Source: an uncultured Parabacteroides sp.
Lineage (GTDB): Bacteria > Bacteroidota > Bacteroidia > Bacteroidales > Tannerellaceae
Assembly (NCBI GenBank): GCA_900541965.1
Contig: UQLN01000023.1
Coordinates: 1-64,000, forward strand
Length of the DNA: 64,000 nt
Reading direction: 5' to 3'
The notes under the pieces are model-generated. The model had not been told where the DNA came from. It did not search any database and worked only from the letters and a program-made list of their open reading frames with translations. The position numbers and the translations under genes are program-made. Of this stretch, positions 54,108-63,882 are shown piece by piece. Every line of letters begins with the position of its first letter. Within the stretch, counting starts at the first letter, position 1.

Positions 54108-55769
54108 ATGGGATTATTCATTAAGAAACCTCTCACGGCATTGCAGGCGGAAGCCAACCAATCCGGAAGCAAATCACTAAAACGGGTGCTGGGGCCTTGG
54201 AGCCTGGTAGCCCTCGGCGTTGGCGTCATCATCGGAGCCGGACTATTTTCAATCACAGGAACCGTTGCCGCCGGATATACCGGACCGGCTATCACCCTCT
54301 CTTTTGCCATTGCTGCACTGGGATGTTGCTTTGCCGGACTCTGCTATGCCGAATTTGCTTCCATGATACCGGTTGCCGGCAGTGCCTATACCTACTCGTA
54401 TGCAACGATGGGCGAACTGGTTGCCTGGATTATCGGTTGGGATTTGGTACTGGAATATACGGTAGCCGCTACGACGGTAAGTATCAGTTGGAGCCGCTAT
54501 CTGGTTGTTTTTCTGGAAGGGCTGGGTATAAACCTGCCACTGGAATATACGGCATGCCCCTGGGACGGTGGCATTGTCAACATTCCCGCTTTCCTGATTG
54601 TGGTGGTGATGAGCCTTTTCCTGATACGGGGAACGGAAGGCAGTTCCATTTTCAACGGCATTATCGTATTCCTGAAAGTTTCCGTTGTACTGCTTTTCGT
54701 CGGGTTGGGATGGAAATATATCAATACGGACAATTATGTACCCTATATTCCTCAAAATACAGGTTCTTTAGGTGAATTCGGCTTCTCCGGCGTACTACGC
54801 GGCGCAGCAATCGTTTTCTTCGCTTTCCTCGGTTTTGACGCGGTATCGACAGCGGCACAGGAAGCCAAAAACCCGAAGCGGGATATGCCTATCGGCATCT
54901 TGGTCTCGCTGTTGGTTTGTACGGTTTTATACATGCTTTTCGCCCATGTGATGACAGGGGTTGCCCATTACTCCATGTTCGGCGGCCAGCAAGGGATTGC
55001 ACCGGTTGCCATAGCCATCGATCAAATGGGGCATGCCAATGAAGCCGGTATCATACAGCCTGCATATCCCTGGTTGAACAAAGCGATTATCCTTGCCATC
55101 CTGTTCGGCTATTGTTCGGTTATCATGGTGACATTGTTAGGACAGAGCCGCGTGTTCCTGAGCATGAGCCACGACGGGTTGTTGCCTCCTTTCTTCTCGC
55201 ATATCAATGAGAAATTCCGGACTCCGGCCCGCAGCAACCTGCTGTTCATGTTGCTGGTCGGATTGCTTGCCGCCTTTGTTCCTGCCCGGGTGGCAGGAGA
55301 AATGACCAGTATCGGAACGCTGTTCGCCTTTACGTTGGTCTGCGCCGGGGTGCTGGTTGTACGTAAAACCATGCCGGATGTGAAACGTGCTTTCAAAACG
55401 CCCTTTGTACCGTTCGTCCCGCTGGCAGGTATCGTGACTTGCCTCTGCATGATGTTGTTCCTTCCGCCCGATACATGGATACGGCTGATTGTATGGATGC
55501 TTATCGGTTTGGATATTTATGCGGTTTACGGGGTGAAACACAGCAAACTGGAACGTCATCTCCCCTACCGGAAAGGCTTATTCGGAATGAATATACTGGG
55601 TATCATGCTGTCGGTTTTATGCGTGATAACCGGATTGTGGCATCAGCAAACCGTAGGCTGGAATGAAGACCAGACCTTGCTGGTTATCTCGTTTGTCTTC
55701 GCCTTCACCCATCTGGCATTCTATATGACACGCATCTGGAAGCAAAGCATAAAAATAGAAGGAAAGTAA
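54108..55769 (+). CDS. APC-family amino acid permease (CAT-like)
   Basis: A 553-residue inner-membrane transporter with about 14 helices. The consensus GVGVIIGAGLFSITGTVAA in helix 1 is the APC substrate-binding turn. PVAGSAYTYSYATMGE in helix 3 and FFAFLGFDAVSTAAQEAKNPKRDMP in helix 6 are signatures of the cationic amino acid transporter branch. Exact substrate unknown. It is convergent with a GtrA-family gene only ten bases away. Confidence 0.9.
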   Translation: MGLFIKKPLTALQAEANQSGSKSLKRVLGPWSLVALGVGVIIGAGLFSITGTVAAGYTGPAITLSFAIAALGCCFAGLCYAEFASMIPVAGSAYTYSYATMGELVAWIIGWDLVLEYTVAATTVSISWSRYLVVFLEGLGINLPLEYTACPWDGGIVNIPAFLIVVVMSLFLIRGTEGSSIFNGIIVFLKVSVVLLFVGLGWKYINTDNYVPYIPQNTGSLGEFGFSGVLRGAAIVFFAFLGFDAVSTAAQEAKNPKRDMPIGILVSLLVCTVLYMLFAHVMTGVAHYSMFGGQQGIAPVAIAIDQMGHANEAGIIQPAYPWLNKAIILAILFGYCSVIMVTLLGQSRVFLSMSHDGLLPPFFSHINEKFRTPARSNLLFMLLVGLLAAFVPARVAGEMTSIGTLFAFTLVCAGVLVVRKTMPDVKRAFKTPFVPFVPLAGIVTCLCMMLFLPPDTWIRLIVWMLIGLDIYAVYGVKHSKLERHLPYRKGLFGMNILGIMLSVLCVITGLWHQQTVGWNEDQTLLVISFVFAFTHLAFYMTRIWKQSIKIEGK

Positions 55770-55779
55770 AAATAAGATT

Positions 55780-56172
55780 TTATTTATGCAGGAACGTCAA
55801 TTTCTTGTTCATCATGAAATTGACGGCTCCGTATACAAAAAGTCCCAGGAATTGTGCCAGATATTCGTTCAGGTCGAATATCTCTACCATAAGCAACAGG
55901 GCAAGGAACTGTGCGGCATAAGCACACCCGAAAGCAATCAGGAAAAGAGGTATTTCACGTCTGAAACGCCCTTCACGGGATGCAAATATCCAATATTTGC
56001 TCCAAAAGAAATTATTTGTTTGGGCAATTACATAGGCAACCACATTGGATGCCAAATAATTGCAATCGAGTTTCACCATCATCAACCAGATAATGAAAGC
56101 CGTAATCAACGCATTCAGCGTACCTATCATCATAAAACGCAAAATGCGTTCTGTTTCTTTGACCTTCTTCAT
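55780..56172 (-). CDS. GtrA-family membrane protein
   Basis: A 130-residue protein with four membrane helices. The typical pattern is RFMMIGTLNALITAFIIWLMM, then NNFFWSKYWIFASREGR in the loop after helix 2 and FMMNKKLTFL at the end. GtrA-like flippases help move lipid-linked sugars such as undecaprenyl-phosphate-glucose. No glycosyltransferase partner is adjacent. A minus-strand -7 box TATATTTG lies at 56227-56234. Confidence 0.85.
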   Translation of the reverse strand: MKKVKETERILRFMMIGTLNALITAFIIWLMMVKLDCNYLASNVVAYVIAQTNNFFWSKYWIFASREGRFRREIPLFLIAFGCAYAAQFLALLLMVEIFDLNEYLAQFLGLFVYGAVNFMMNKKLTFLHK

Positions 56173-56324
56173 CCTCCCTTTGTTTATCCGGGGCTTGCTA
56201 CTTATTCACCCTCCCCTTACAGCCGACAAATATACGGGTTTATCCGCAATTTGCAACACCTGTAATTGCCGAAGCAACCATGCGGCTGTCTTTTGAAAAC
56301 CATCTATAGCCCATATTACAGAAC

Positions 56325-56385
56325 ACAGATGACGCAAAACGCGCAAGTTTATCAGTGCCCGTCTGCGTCATCCACGTTCCCGGAA
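56325..56385. repeat. decayed copy of the GC-rich hairpin
   Basis: ACACAGATGACGCAAAACGCG and TCTGCGTCATCCACGTT surround a poorly paired centre. Flanking words match the hairpin of element A (ACACAGAGACGC and GCGTCATCCACGT). Only ATGACGCA and TGCGTCAT still pair well. Confidence 0.5.
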
Positions 56386-56414
56386 CGGTATATGCTTTAT
56401 ACCTTCTCTGTTTC

Positions 56415-56885
56415 TTAGAAATTATAACCTACACGTACGCCAACCATGGCACCGTCGAGGTCTTTTATAATGTTGTATTTAGCTTCTACACCGACAGTAA
56501 CGTTATGAGTGGCATACAGTTCGGCACCCAAACCCAGGTTTCCACCAAAACGGGTAATGTTATCGCCACCACCGTGCCATACGGAAAGGCTCAAACCTGC
56601 CAGAGGATAGAATCCGAACATTTCACTCAGTTTCACTACATAATGCGCATTCACATCGAACATTACGGAACTTACGCCATTATGTTTGATAAGGAAATTA
56701 ACCGACGGGGCGATACGTACAGCATCGATAATGCTATAACGGTAATCGATGCCGATAGCGGTATTTCCGATGTCATTAAAACTATAGCCTAAATTCAAAC
56801 CAACGGATGAACGCCCCTTTTCTGTCTGAGCATGAACTCCTATACTAAAAAGAGCCAGCATTAACACAACTACGAATTTTTTCAT
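56415..56885 (-). CDS. outer membrane beta-barrel protein
   Basis: A 156-residue protein with signal peptide MKKFVVVLMLALFSIGVHAQ. Alternating hydrophobic strands (SSVGLNLGYSF, GIDYRYSIIDAVRIAPSVNFL, NLGLGAELYATHNVTVGVEAKYN) end in an aromatic C-terminus (VGVRVGYNF), the usual barrel assembly signal. It is an eight-strand barrel by size, of the OmpW/porin-like group; no transport role can be assigned. A -7 box TATATTTG lies at 56918-56925. Confidence 0.8.
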   Translation of the reverse strand: MKKFVVVLMLALFSIGVHAQTEKGRSSVGLNLGYSFNDIGNTAIGIDYRYSIIDAVRIAPSVNFLIKHNGVSSVMFDVNAHYVVKLSEMFGFYPLAGLSLSVWHGGGDNITRFGGNLGLGAELYATHNVTVGVEAKYNIIKDLDGAMVGVRVGYNF

Positions 56886-56925
56886 ACTTTTCTTTATATT
56901 TAGTTCAACATATTTTGCAAATATA

Positions 56926-58566
56926 TCATTTTACTTTTAATCTATCACCAGCACTTTTCACAATATTGCGATAATATTCTTCATCATAACCGGGGAAATC
57001 AGGATATTCAGAGAGTCCGTAGCCATTTTGCTTGAACTGTCCGTTTTCTTCTTTTTTTACATTTCCATCGATATATTTCACCAACAGGTATTCGCCCAGC
57101 TTTTTCCAGCGTGCTGTTGCCTGGTCGGCTGTAGTCGTACTGAACCAGGTAAGGAACTTAACAGCTTCGGCCGGATTTTTAGCATACAGTTCCAAAGCGG
57201 CTTTGTCGATGGCCGGGATTGTTTCTTTATATCCGTTTTCAAGTTCCTGCTGAACCGGACGAATGTCTTTTATCATAAAATTGTATTTATGGTAAGCCAT
57301 ATTCGCCACCCAGTTGTGTATCCAGAAAGCGGAAGTCCAGGAGAAGTTCATCATATCCCCGTTTCCTACACGGTAGCATTCCGGTGATGCGGTCACCGAA
57401 CAATAAATCGGGGTAAATACAGCCATGTCTGCATCATCCACACCAAACCAAAGGATTCCGCCGATTGCATCCGGCAACCAGTTACGCATCTGCGGAACGA
57501 TTACGAAACCGGTCTGCTGGGTTGCAATGGCACGCTCATTCGTATAGGTTTCCCCATCGACTTTGAATGTCATCGGACGCCAGCGGTAAGGCACTTTATA
57601 AGAACCGGCTCCGGCATCTTTTGTCATGTCCAGGTCTGTTCCTTCAAAATGGTCGCGCATGCCGTTCTGCACATCCTGTACGGAAAGCAGGCGGTTCGGT
57701 TTGATATATAAAGGCATCGGACCTTTGCCCGGGTCGCCTTTGGCAAAATCGGCATATTTGTCCATTGCCGGATCATATTTACGGAAGAAAGACCATACAC
57801 GGGCTTCGCAACCACGCAGGCTACCGAAGTCATACGGGCAGTAAGCTGCCTGGAAACTGAAATCCTTGTCTTTTCCTTTAAAATATCCTTTCTCGCGTGC
57901 AAAAGAGACCACATCCGGCGAATACATGCAGTTCTCTTTATCGTCGAACGGTATCTGCTGGATACGGGACTGGTTGGCATGAGCTGAGATACAATCGTCG
58001 GGGATACGGATAGCCACCCAGACAGCACCTTTATTCCCTACTCCTTTTCCTATCATTTCCATTACCCATGCTTCATTCTTATCGGCAATGGAGAAGGTTT
58101 CGCCACTGCTGTAATACCCGTGCTCCTTTACCAGGCCGGTCATCACCTTAATCGCTTCGCGTGCCGTTTTAGAACGCTGCAAGGCGATATATATCAGGCT
58201 TCCATAGTCCATGATCCCGGTTGTATCCACCAGTTCGGAACGACCGCCGAAGGTACTTTCCGTGATGGCTACCTGATGCTCGTTCATGTTCCCTACCACG
58301 GAATAAGTCTGTTCCACCTGCGGAATCTGTCCCAACGGTTTATGGGTATCCCACTCGATGACATCCAGCATTGCCCCTTTAGGCCAGGTAGCGGCAGGCC
58401 AGCGGTATAATTCGCCGTACAGCGTATGTGAGTCTGCGGCATAACTAATCATTACAGAGCCGTCGACAGAGGCCTTTTTTCCAACCAGCAGTCCTGTACA
58501 TGCCATCGCTTCCATACCTGAGAGAAGGAATGCACAAGCCGTCATTACAATCCAATTTTTTTTCAT
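56926..58566 (-). CDS. C69-family dipeptidase
   Basis: A 546-residue exported peptidase. Signal cleavage before Cys23 (MEAMACTGLLVGKKASVDGS) would expose the catalytic N-terminal cysteine of the Ntn-hydrolase family C69. Other family regions are VVGNMNEHQVAITESTFGGRSEL and SSGETFSIADKNEAWVMEMIG. Such enzymes cut dipeptides in the periplasm. It lies 14 bases after the NhaD gene and may be transcribed with it. Confidence 0.9.
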   Translation of the reverse strand: MKKNWIVMTACAFLLSGMEAMACTGLLVGKKASVDGSVMISYAADSHTLYGELYRWPAATWPKGAMLDVIEWDTHKPLGQIPQVEQTYSVVGNMNEHQVAITESTFGGRSELVDTTGIMDYGSLIYIALQRSKTAREAIKVMTGLVKEHGYYSSGETFSIADKNEAWVMEMIGKGVGNKGAVWVAIRIPDDCISAHANQSRIQQIPFDDKENCMYSPDVVSFAREKGYFKGKDKDFSFQAAYCPYDFGSLRGCEARVWSFFRKYDPAMDKYADFAKGDPGKGPMPLYIKPNRLLSVQDVQNGMRDHFEGTDLDMTKDAGAGSYKVPYRWRPMTFKVDGETYTNERAIATQQTGFVIVPQMRNWLPDAIGGILWFGVDDADMAVFTPIYCSVTASPECYRVGNGDMMNFSWTSAFWIHNWVANMAYHKYNFMIKDIRPVQQELENGYKETIPAIDKAALELYAKNPAEAVKFLTWFSTTTADQATARWKKLGEYLLVKYIDGNVKKEENGQFKQNGYGLSEYPDFPGYDEEYYRNIVKSAGDRLKVK

Positions 58567-58580
58567 CCAAATAAAGTTGT

Positions 58581-59990
58581 TTAAGCAAATAATAACATAT
58601 AAACGCCGGCTCCGCTACAATAGCCAATCAGAGCTAACAGGGAGAAGCGTTTTGTATAATACATAAAGTCTATTTTTTCCAATCCCATTACGGTAACCCC
58701 TGTTGCCGAACCGATAATCAGGATACTGCCACCCGTTACGGCACAATAAGCAAGGAACGTCCAGAAGCCGCCATCGGCAACAAATGCCTGTGCATACGGG
58801 CTCAGGTTCGCTGTTTGTTCAACGATCGGATACATACCCATGGTAGCTGCCACCAAAGCAACGTTGTCCACGCATGAAGACAAGGCTCCGATTACAAAGC
58901 TAATCAAATAAGGCTCATGTACGTGCTTGTCCAAAAAGTCAGACATCAGCCCTAACTGGCCGGATGTTTCCAATGCACCTACCGCCATCAGGATACCAAG
59001 GAAAAAGAAGATGGTAGCCAAGTCTATATTCGGCAAAAGCTGGCTGATACGCAATTTGTTTGATTCGTGCATATGCAGCTTGCTGTACATAAGGTCTGTA
59101 TAGAACCACAGGATAACCAATCCCAAAAGAACTCCTAAGAACGGAGGTAGATTTGTAACCATCTGAAACACCGGAACCAATGCCAGTGAAAGGACACCGA
59201 TAACGAAGATGATACGGCGTGAACGGTTAGGTATCTCCGGTATATATTCGTCCGCTTTCTCTTCTTCACTCATCACACGCAAGGTGGCATCTTTCTTAAA
59301 CAGCCAGAAGTTGGCTATCGTAAGGGGTACCAAGAGGTTGACCAGTGAGGAAATAAACACATGAGAGATTTGATGCGCGGCCGAAATATTCTTTCCTACC
59401 CATAACAAGATCGTCGTCACGTCACCGATAGGCGACCATGCACCTCCGGCATTCGCAGCGATAATCACCATACAGGCATATTTCAGGCGGTCTGTACGGT
59501 CGGGCACCAACTTACGGAGCACAGCCATAATAACAATAGCGGCTGCCAGGTTATCCAACAAGGCGGAGAAGAAGAAAGCGGCAAAGCTTATAGACCAAAG
59601 CAGTTTCCTCTTATTGGCAGTACGGATATATCCGGTTACCGACTGGAAACCACCATGCTTATCCACAATGTCGACTATCAGCATGGAACACATCACAAAG
59701 AATAGTGTTTCCGCAACATTGCCTAAATGATATACAATCGAACGGTTGGTTAAAAAATTGATGAATTGCTCTTTAACCGGCAGATTCGCCATCTCCGGAT
59801 TTTTTGTAAGGAAATCCTGGAATACAGGGCTTGAACGTTCCACAAAGATGTAATAAGCATCAAACATCAAAATCATCCACAAAGAAATAGCCATAAACAA
59901 GGCTATCGCTGCTTTATTTATTTTTATCTTGTCTTCCAAGGCTATGGCAAGAATTCCTCCGATAAAAATAATAGGCATCAATATAAACAT
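58581..59990 (-). CDS. nhaD: NhaD-type Na+/H+ antiporter
   Basis: A 469-residue inner-membrane protein with about 12-13 helices of the ArsB/NhaD ion transporter superfamily. Motifs include NAGGAWSPIGDVTTILLW, NLAAAIVIMAVLRKL, and GALSSCVDNVALVAATMGMYP with conserved polar residues for ion binding. It exchanges sodium for protons. The first residues (MFILMPIIFIGGILAIALED) form a helix, with no cleavable signal. Confidence 0.88.
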   Translation of the reverse strand: MFILMPIIFIGGILAIALEDKIKINKAAIALFMAISLWMILMFDAYYIFVERSSPVFQDFLTKNPEMANLPVKEQFINFLTNRSIVYHLGNVAETLFFVMCSMLIVDIVDKHGGFQSVTGYIRTANKRKLLWSISFAAFFFSALLDNLAAAIVIMAVLRKLVPDRTDRLKYACMVIIAANAGGAWSPIGDVTTILLWVGKNISAAHQISHVFISSLVNLLVPLTIANFWLFKKDATLRVMSEEEKADEYIPEIPNRSRRIIFVIGVLSLALVPVFQMVTNLPPFLGVLLGLVILWFYTDLMYSKLHMHESNKLRISQLLPNIDLATIFFFLGILMAVGALETSGQLGLMSDFLDKHVHEPYLISFVIGALSSCVDNVALVAATMGMYPIVEQTANLSPYAQAFVADGGFWTFLAYCAVTGGSILIIGSATGVTVMGLEKIDFMYYTKRFSLLALIGYCSGAGVYMLLFA

Positions 59991-60013
59991 AAAATAGAGT
60001 TTTAAAGGGTGTA

Positions 60014-60850
60014 TTAAATCGAATACAAATACTTTATTTCATCCGCCCAAACGGATTCATCCGGAGTTTCCAGGATTAATGGTATGTCATCAAAACGGGG
60101 ATCATCCATCAACATTTTGAAAGTGGCAAGCCCCATCACGCCTTTACCAATACTGTCGTGACGGTCTACTCTTGTTCCGAGGTCTTTCTTCGAATCGTTG
60201 ATGTGCATACCGCGCAGATAGGAAAAACCTATCACTTCATCAAAACGGCGGAATGTTTCCGTAAACCCTTCCGGGGTTTTGATGTCGTAGCCGGCAGCCA
60301 ATGTATGTGCGGTATCGATACAGACGCCTACGCGCGATTTATCGTTTACCTTGCCGATAATATAAGCGAGTTGTTCGAAGGTGTATCCTAAATTAGAGCC
60401 TTGCCCGGCTGTATTTTCAAGAACAGCACAAACGCCGGATGTTTGTTCCAGCGCCCAATTGATTGACCCGGCAATACGGTCCATACATGCTTCTTCACTT
60501 ATTTTATTCAGATGGCTGCCCGGATGGAAGTTCAGGCGGTCGAGTCCTAATTGTTCACAGCGTTGCATTTCATCCAGGAAAGCGTTACGGGACTTCTGTA
60601 ATCCTTCTTCTTCCGGATGCCCCAGGTTTATCAGGTAACTGTCGTGGGGAAGGATATGTTTGGCTTCATATCCGAACTCGGCACAACGCTCTTTAAAAAG
60701 GGTAATACTTTTCTTACTCAGCGGAGCAGCCACCCACTGACGCTGGTTCTTTGTAAATAAAGCAAAAGCTTTGGCTCCGATTGCATTTGCATTCCCAGGG
60801 GCATTCTCTACTCCTCCGGATGCACTGACATGCGCTCCTACATACTTCAT
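60014..60850 (-). CDS. nfo: endonuclease IV
   Basis: A 278-residue AP endonuclease that cuts the DNA backbone 5' of abasic sites. Family signatures are GAHVSASGGVENAP at the start, LNFHPGSH, AVLENTAGQGSNLGYTFEQL, VGVCIDTAHTLAAGYDI and MHINDSKKDLGTRVDRHDSIGKG; their His, Glu and Asp residues bind three zinc ions. Length is normal for the family. It lies 12 bases after a thioesterase gene on the same strand. Confidence 0.95.
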   Translation of the reverse strand: MKYVGAHVSASGGVENAPGNANAIGAKAFALFTKNQRQWVAAPLSKKSITLFKERCAEFGYEAKHILPHDSYLINLGHPEEEGLQKSRNAFLDEMQRCEQLGLDRLNFHPGSHLNKISEEACMDRIAGSINWALEQTSGVCAVLENTAGQGSNLGYTFEQLAYIIGKVNDKSRVGVCIDTAHTLAAGYDIKTPEGFTETFRRFDEVIGFSYLRGMHINDSKKDLGTRVDRHDSIGKGVMGLATFKMLMDDPRFDDIPLILETPDESVWADEIKYLYSI

Positions 60851-60862
60851 AATTTATATTTT

Positions 60863-61336
60863 TTATTCATCTTCAGCTTTGCATCCCTGGAAATGGTATT
60901 TCTCCGTAGCTTGCTCCTGCGTGACTACGAAATAAACCAAATCAGCCCGGGTACAAAGTTCGTTTTGAGAATTATATATCTCGGTTTCTATAAATATGGC
61001 ATTCCGCTTACGGTCTTTGATGCGCCCCCGGACCGTCAGCCGGTCATCCTGTGTCGATACGCTTTTCAGGTAACGGACATCCATACGGGAAGTCATACCC
61101 GAAGTTTGGAGTTTACGCAAAACAACCCATCCCGCGAGTTCATCCATCAACGTACTCAGTATACCGCCATGCATGGTGTTCAACCAGCCTTGATAATACT
61201 TTTTAGGTTCCCAAAAGGCAACCACATCATCACCGTCTTCATAAAATTCCAGATGAAGCCCCATCGGATTATCCGGAGCACAGCCGAAGCACATGTATCC
61301 GTCCAATCCTTTCCAAGGATTAATAATCTTCTTCAT
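60863..61336 (-). CDS. PaaI-type hotdog thioesterase
   Basis: A 157-residue hotdog-fold protein; the ATG at 61336 is taken rather than a TTG at 61345. The active-site helix is MHGGILSTLMDELAGWV, with Asp as likely catalytic residue. CFGCAPDNPMGLHLEFYED near the N-terminus is typical of this subgroup. It would hydrolyse an acyl-CoA; the acyl group is unknown. A minus-strand -7 box TATATTTG lies at 61391-61398. Confidence 0.85.
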   Translation of the reverse strand: MKKIINPWKGLDGYMCFGCAPDNPMGLHLEFYEDGDDVVAFWEPKKYYQGWLNTMHGGILSTLMDELAGWVVLRKLQTSGMTSRMDVRYLKSVSTQDDRLTVRGRIKDRKRNAIFIETEIYNSQNELCTRADLVYFVVTQEQATEKYHFQGCKAEDE

Positions 61337-61431
61337 AAACACCAAGTTTAAATGAATTGTTTCTAATACCTAAAAAACTTTTTGCGCTGACAAATATAAC
61401 AAAACAAAATGTTCTTTCAGGCCTGTATAAT

Positions 61432-61475
61432 AAAAAAAGCAGAAACAAGGTTAACTCCTTATTCCTGCTTTTTTA
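61432..61475 (-). terminator. terminator of the arginine decarboxylase gene
   Basis: AAAAAAGCAG pairs with CTGCTTTTTT across an imperfect inner stem, 25 bases after the stop on the minus strand. Confidence 0.8.
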
Positions 61476-61498
61476 TTGAAAACAAATATATTATCTTC

Positions 61499-62038
61499 TT
61501 ACTCTTCTACTTCAGGCATTAGGAAATCCACGAAGCAAAGGGCAGCCAATGCTGTACCATACCTCTTTTCAATGGTAATACCTTCCGTGATGAAGTTCAG
61601 TTCACCCAGATAATACTTGCCGTACGTCTTCTGGTGAAGATCGTTGATCACACGTATCAAACGGGATTCGAGTTCCTCGATTCGATAGCGACCGCTTACT
61701 TCACATACCAGACCGCCTACTTTCTCGTCGAAGTTCTCGTCTTTGTACATCCAAGCGTAAACCACACCAGCAGACACAAACTCATCCTGGTATCCATGCG
61801 ACACAGCCATAATGGTTTTCATTTCCGAACCAAATGGAGGAAGGTCGATTTCATCCATAGTTACAAGATGTGCTGTTGCCGGAATAACAGACGAATACGT
61901 CATGATATTGAAATCCGAAATACCGGCATCATAAAGGGCCATGTGGTAGGAACCTGCATGTTTTTCCAAATCAGAGTCTCCACTACCCTTCGTAATAAAA
62001 AAGGTGTTTGGAATTAAATTCCCAACTTTCTTTACCAT
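61499..62038 (-). CDS. pyruvoyl-dependent arginine decarboxylase
   Basis: A 179-residue proenzyme that makes agmatine from arginine. The self-cleavage site is the Ser-Ser pair in IMTYSSVIPATA (Ser49-Ser50); Ser50 would become the pyruvoyl group, giving a short beta and a longer alpha chain. Family regions are FFITKGSGDSDLEKHAGSYHMAL and ELNFITEGITIEKRYGTALAAL. It may feed spermidine synthesis through agmatine; the other genes of that path are not adjacent. A minus-strand -7 box TAATTTTG lies at 62079-62086. Confidence 0.92.
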   Translation of the reverse strand: MVKKVGNLIPNTFFITKGSGDSDLEKHAGSYHMALYDAGISDFNIMTYSSVIPATAHLVTMDEIDLPPFGSEMKTIMAVSHGYQDEFVSAGVVYAWMYKDENFDEKVGGLVCEVSGRYRIEELESRLIRVINDLHQKTYGKYYLGELNFITEGITIEKRYGTALAALCFVDFLMPEVEE

Positions 62039-62445
62039 CTACAAAATATGTTTTACTAATTAATAATGATTGAGGGCACAAAATTAGAAACTTATTCGAG
62101 ATTTCAGCTTATACAGACGATAAAAATCACTGGAAGCATACATTATTTATGTAAAAAGAAGCTGCCTGATAAATATGGACTTCTCCCTTTCCATTTTTCC
62201 AACGGAAATCGGACAATGGATAACATAAAAAAGTAATCCGGAAAGTTTGCCACAAGGGATGAATTTCATTTCACACACGCATCTATCCACCTTAGTACCA
62301 GCCTCTTCTTTTAACAATAATAGACTCTGTTTATCTTTCGATAGACTAATGCTATAAAAAAAGCCTTCTTTATTGTAAACAAATATCAAATCCTCCGTGT
62401 TAGAATTACAGAACAACGATTAAAAAACACAAGCCATGCTTACAT

Positions 62446-62453
62446 TATGTTTG
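62446..62453 (+). promoter_or_regulatory. -7 box of the superoxide dismutase gene
   Basis: TATGTTTG fits TAnnTTTG and lies 60 bases before the ATG at 62514, inside the longer frame from 62436, which it therefore excludes. Confidence 0.55.
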
Positions 62454-62513
62454 AGTTTAATTTTATTGATATCAGGTAACAATAGTAATATAACAAATAA
62501 AAAAGAAGAAATT

Positions 62514-63089
62514 ATGAAATTTGAATTAATCCAACTACCGTATGCAGCCAATGCGCTGGAACCGGTCATTTCTGAAGCTACAATTAATTTCCATCATGGT
62601 AAACACCTTTTGGCGTATGTAAACAATCTGAATAATCTGATTCCGGGAACAAAGTTTGAAAATGCTCCGCTCGAGAAAATCGTAGCCGAATCGGATGGTG
62701 CTATTTTCAATAACGCCGGACAGATATTGAACCATAATTTGTATTTCACCCAGTTCTCCCCTAAAGGCGGTGGCGAACCTAAAGGCAAATTAGCAGAAGC
62801 GATTAAGGCCACATGGGGTTCTTTTGATAACTTCAAGAAAGAATTTGTTACTGCCGGCACAGGTTTGTTCGGCTCAGGATGGGTTTGGCTGGCAAAAGAC
62901 AAAGACGGCAAATTGTCTATTACAAAAGAAGCAAACGGAAGCAATCCGGTGGCTCATGGGTTAACCCCGGTTTTAGGCTTCGACGTATGGGAACATTCTT
63001 ACTATCTGGATTATCAGAACCGTCGTGCCGACCACCTGAATGAATTGTGGAAGATTATTGACTGGGATGTAGTTGGAAAAAGATATTAA
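62514..63089 (+). CDS. sodB: superoxide dismutase, Fe/Mn type
   Basis: A 191-residue cytoplasmic enzyme that turns superoxide into hydrogen peroxide and oxygen. Metal ligands are His27 (NFHHGKH), His74 (ILNHNLYF), and the Asp and His in FDVWEHSYYLDYQ. Gln70 (NNAGQ) is the position where Fe and cambialistic enzymes have Gln, so iron or either metal is likely, as in B. fragilis and Porphyromonas. The start at 62514 gives normal family length and follows AAAGAAGAAATT. Confidence 0.95.
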   Translation: MKFELIQLPYAANALEPVISEATINFHHGKHLLAYVNNLNNLIPGTKFENAPLEKIVAESDGAIFNNAGQILNHNLYFTQFSPKGGGEPKGKLAEAIKATWGSFDNFKKEFVTAGTGLFGSGWVWLAKDKDGKLSITKEANGSNPVAHGLTPVLGFDVWEHSYYLDYQNRRADHLNELWKIIDWDVVGKRY

Positions 63090-63129
63090 TACTCCGTATC
63101 TGCTCAGTATTAAATTGTTAGATTAGATA

Positions 63130-63167
63130 AACGGGAGGAATCCAAAATGGAAATCCTCCCGTTTTTT
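63130..63167 (+). terminator. terminator of sodB
   Basis: ACGGGAGGA pairs with TCCTCCCGT (63131-63139 with 63154-63162) and runs into six T bases. Confidence 0.9.
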
Positions 63168-63324
63168 AGCATCCCTATTGGACTTTGACCTATTGTTAGA
63201 GATTGAACTAACTTTCGATTCGGCACGAGGAAGTGATCAAATTGGCCACTATAAGATTATTATTGAGGAAAATTTAAACAGGCTCTGAATAGTTGGAATG
63301 AAAATTACGAAAGATAAAGTGGCT

Positions 63325-63882
63325 TTAACTATGACATTCTATTAATATAAAAATAAGGAAAGTATGATTCTTCTTCAAAAATTTCAGTGCTAAATAAATA
63401 TTTCGTTCAACAGCTCTTTCAGAAACAGATAACCGTTCAGCAATTTCACGGTTACTCAAATGCTGTTCCCTACTCATTTTAAACACATCTTGCTGACGAG
63501 GAGGAAGAAGGGAGATCAATTTATCAATATATCTTTTCAAATCAGCAGCTTCGAGTTCTTCTTCAATATCATATGATTCTTCCATGAGACGTAAAACGGT
63601 CAATTTAAATGACATCTCATTAAAATGCTTTCGCGATTGATAGAAAACAAGGTTACGGGTTATAATAAAAAGATATCCTTCCAAATTTTTATTTTCATCT
63701 ATCGATTCGTGCGACTCCCACAATTTAATGAACACTTCCTGAACAATATCTTCCACCTCCACAGATTTCGTGATATAAAGCTGTACAAAACTATAGACTT
63801 TTTTCCAATACTGATTATATAAAATTGCAAAAGCAGCCTTATCACCTCGTTTCAATCTTATTATAATCCCTTGTTCACGCAT
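63325..63882 (-). CDS. ECF-type sigma factor, FecI-like
   Basis: A 185-residue sigma-70 family protein with region 2 (FAILYNQYWKKVYSFVQLYI and VEDIVQEVFIKLWE) and region 4 (LLPPRQQDVFKMSREQHLSNREIAERLSVSERAVERNI). This is the Bacteroidetes family that is usually paired with a FecR-type anti-sigma factor and a SusC/SusD pair, and controls glycan uptake. No such partners are within the window; they would lie beyond its right end only if divergently placed. It is more AT-rich than sodB. Confidence 0.9.
   Translation of the reverse strand: MREQGIIIRLKRGDKAAFAILYNQYWKKVYSFVQLYITKSVEVEDIVQEVFIKLWESHESIDENKNLEGYLFIITRNLVFYQSRKHFNEMSFKLTVLRLMEESYDIEEELEAADLKRYIDKLISLLPPRQQDVFKMSREQHLSNREIAERLSVSERAVERNIYLALKFLKKNHTFLIFILIECHS

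Noticed and set aside
62147..62416. 89-codon minus-strand frame upstream of sodB
   Set aside because: Starts only at TTG, no family recognised, and lies back to back with the sodB promoter. A small unknown gene cannot be fully excluded.
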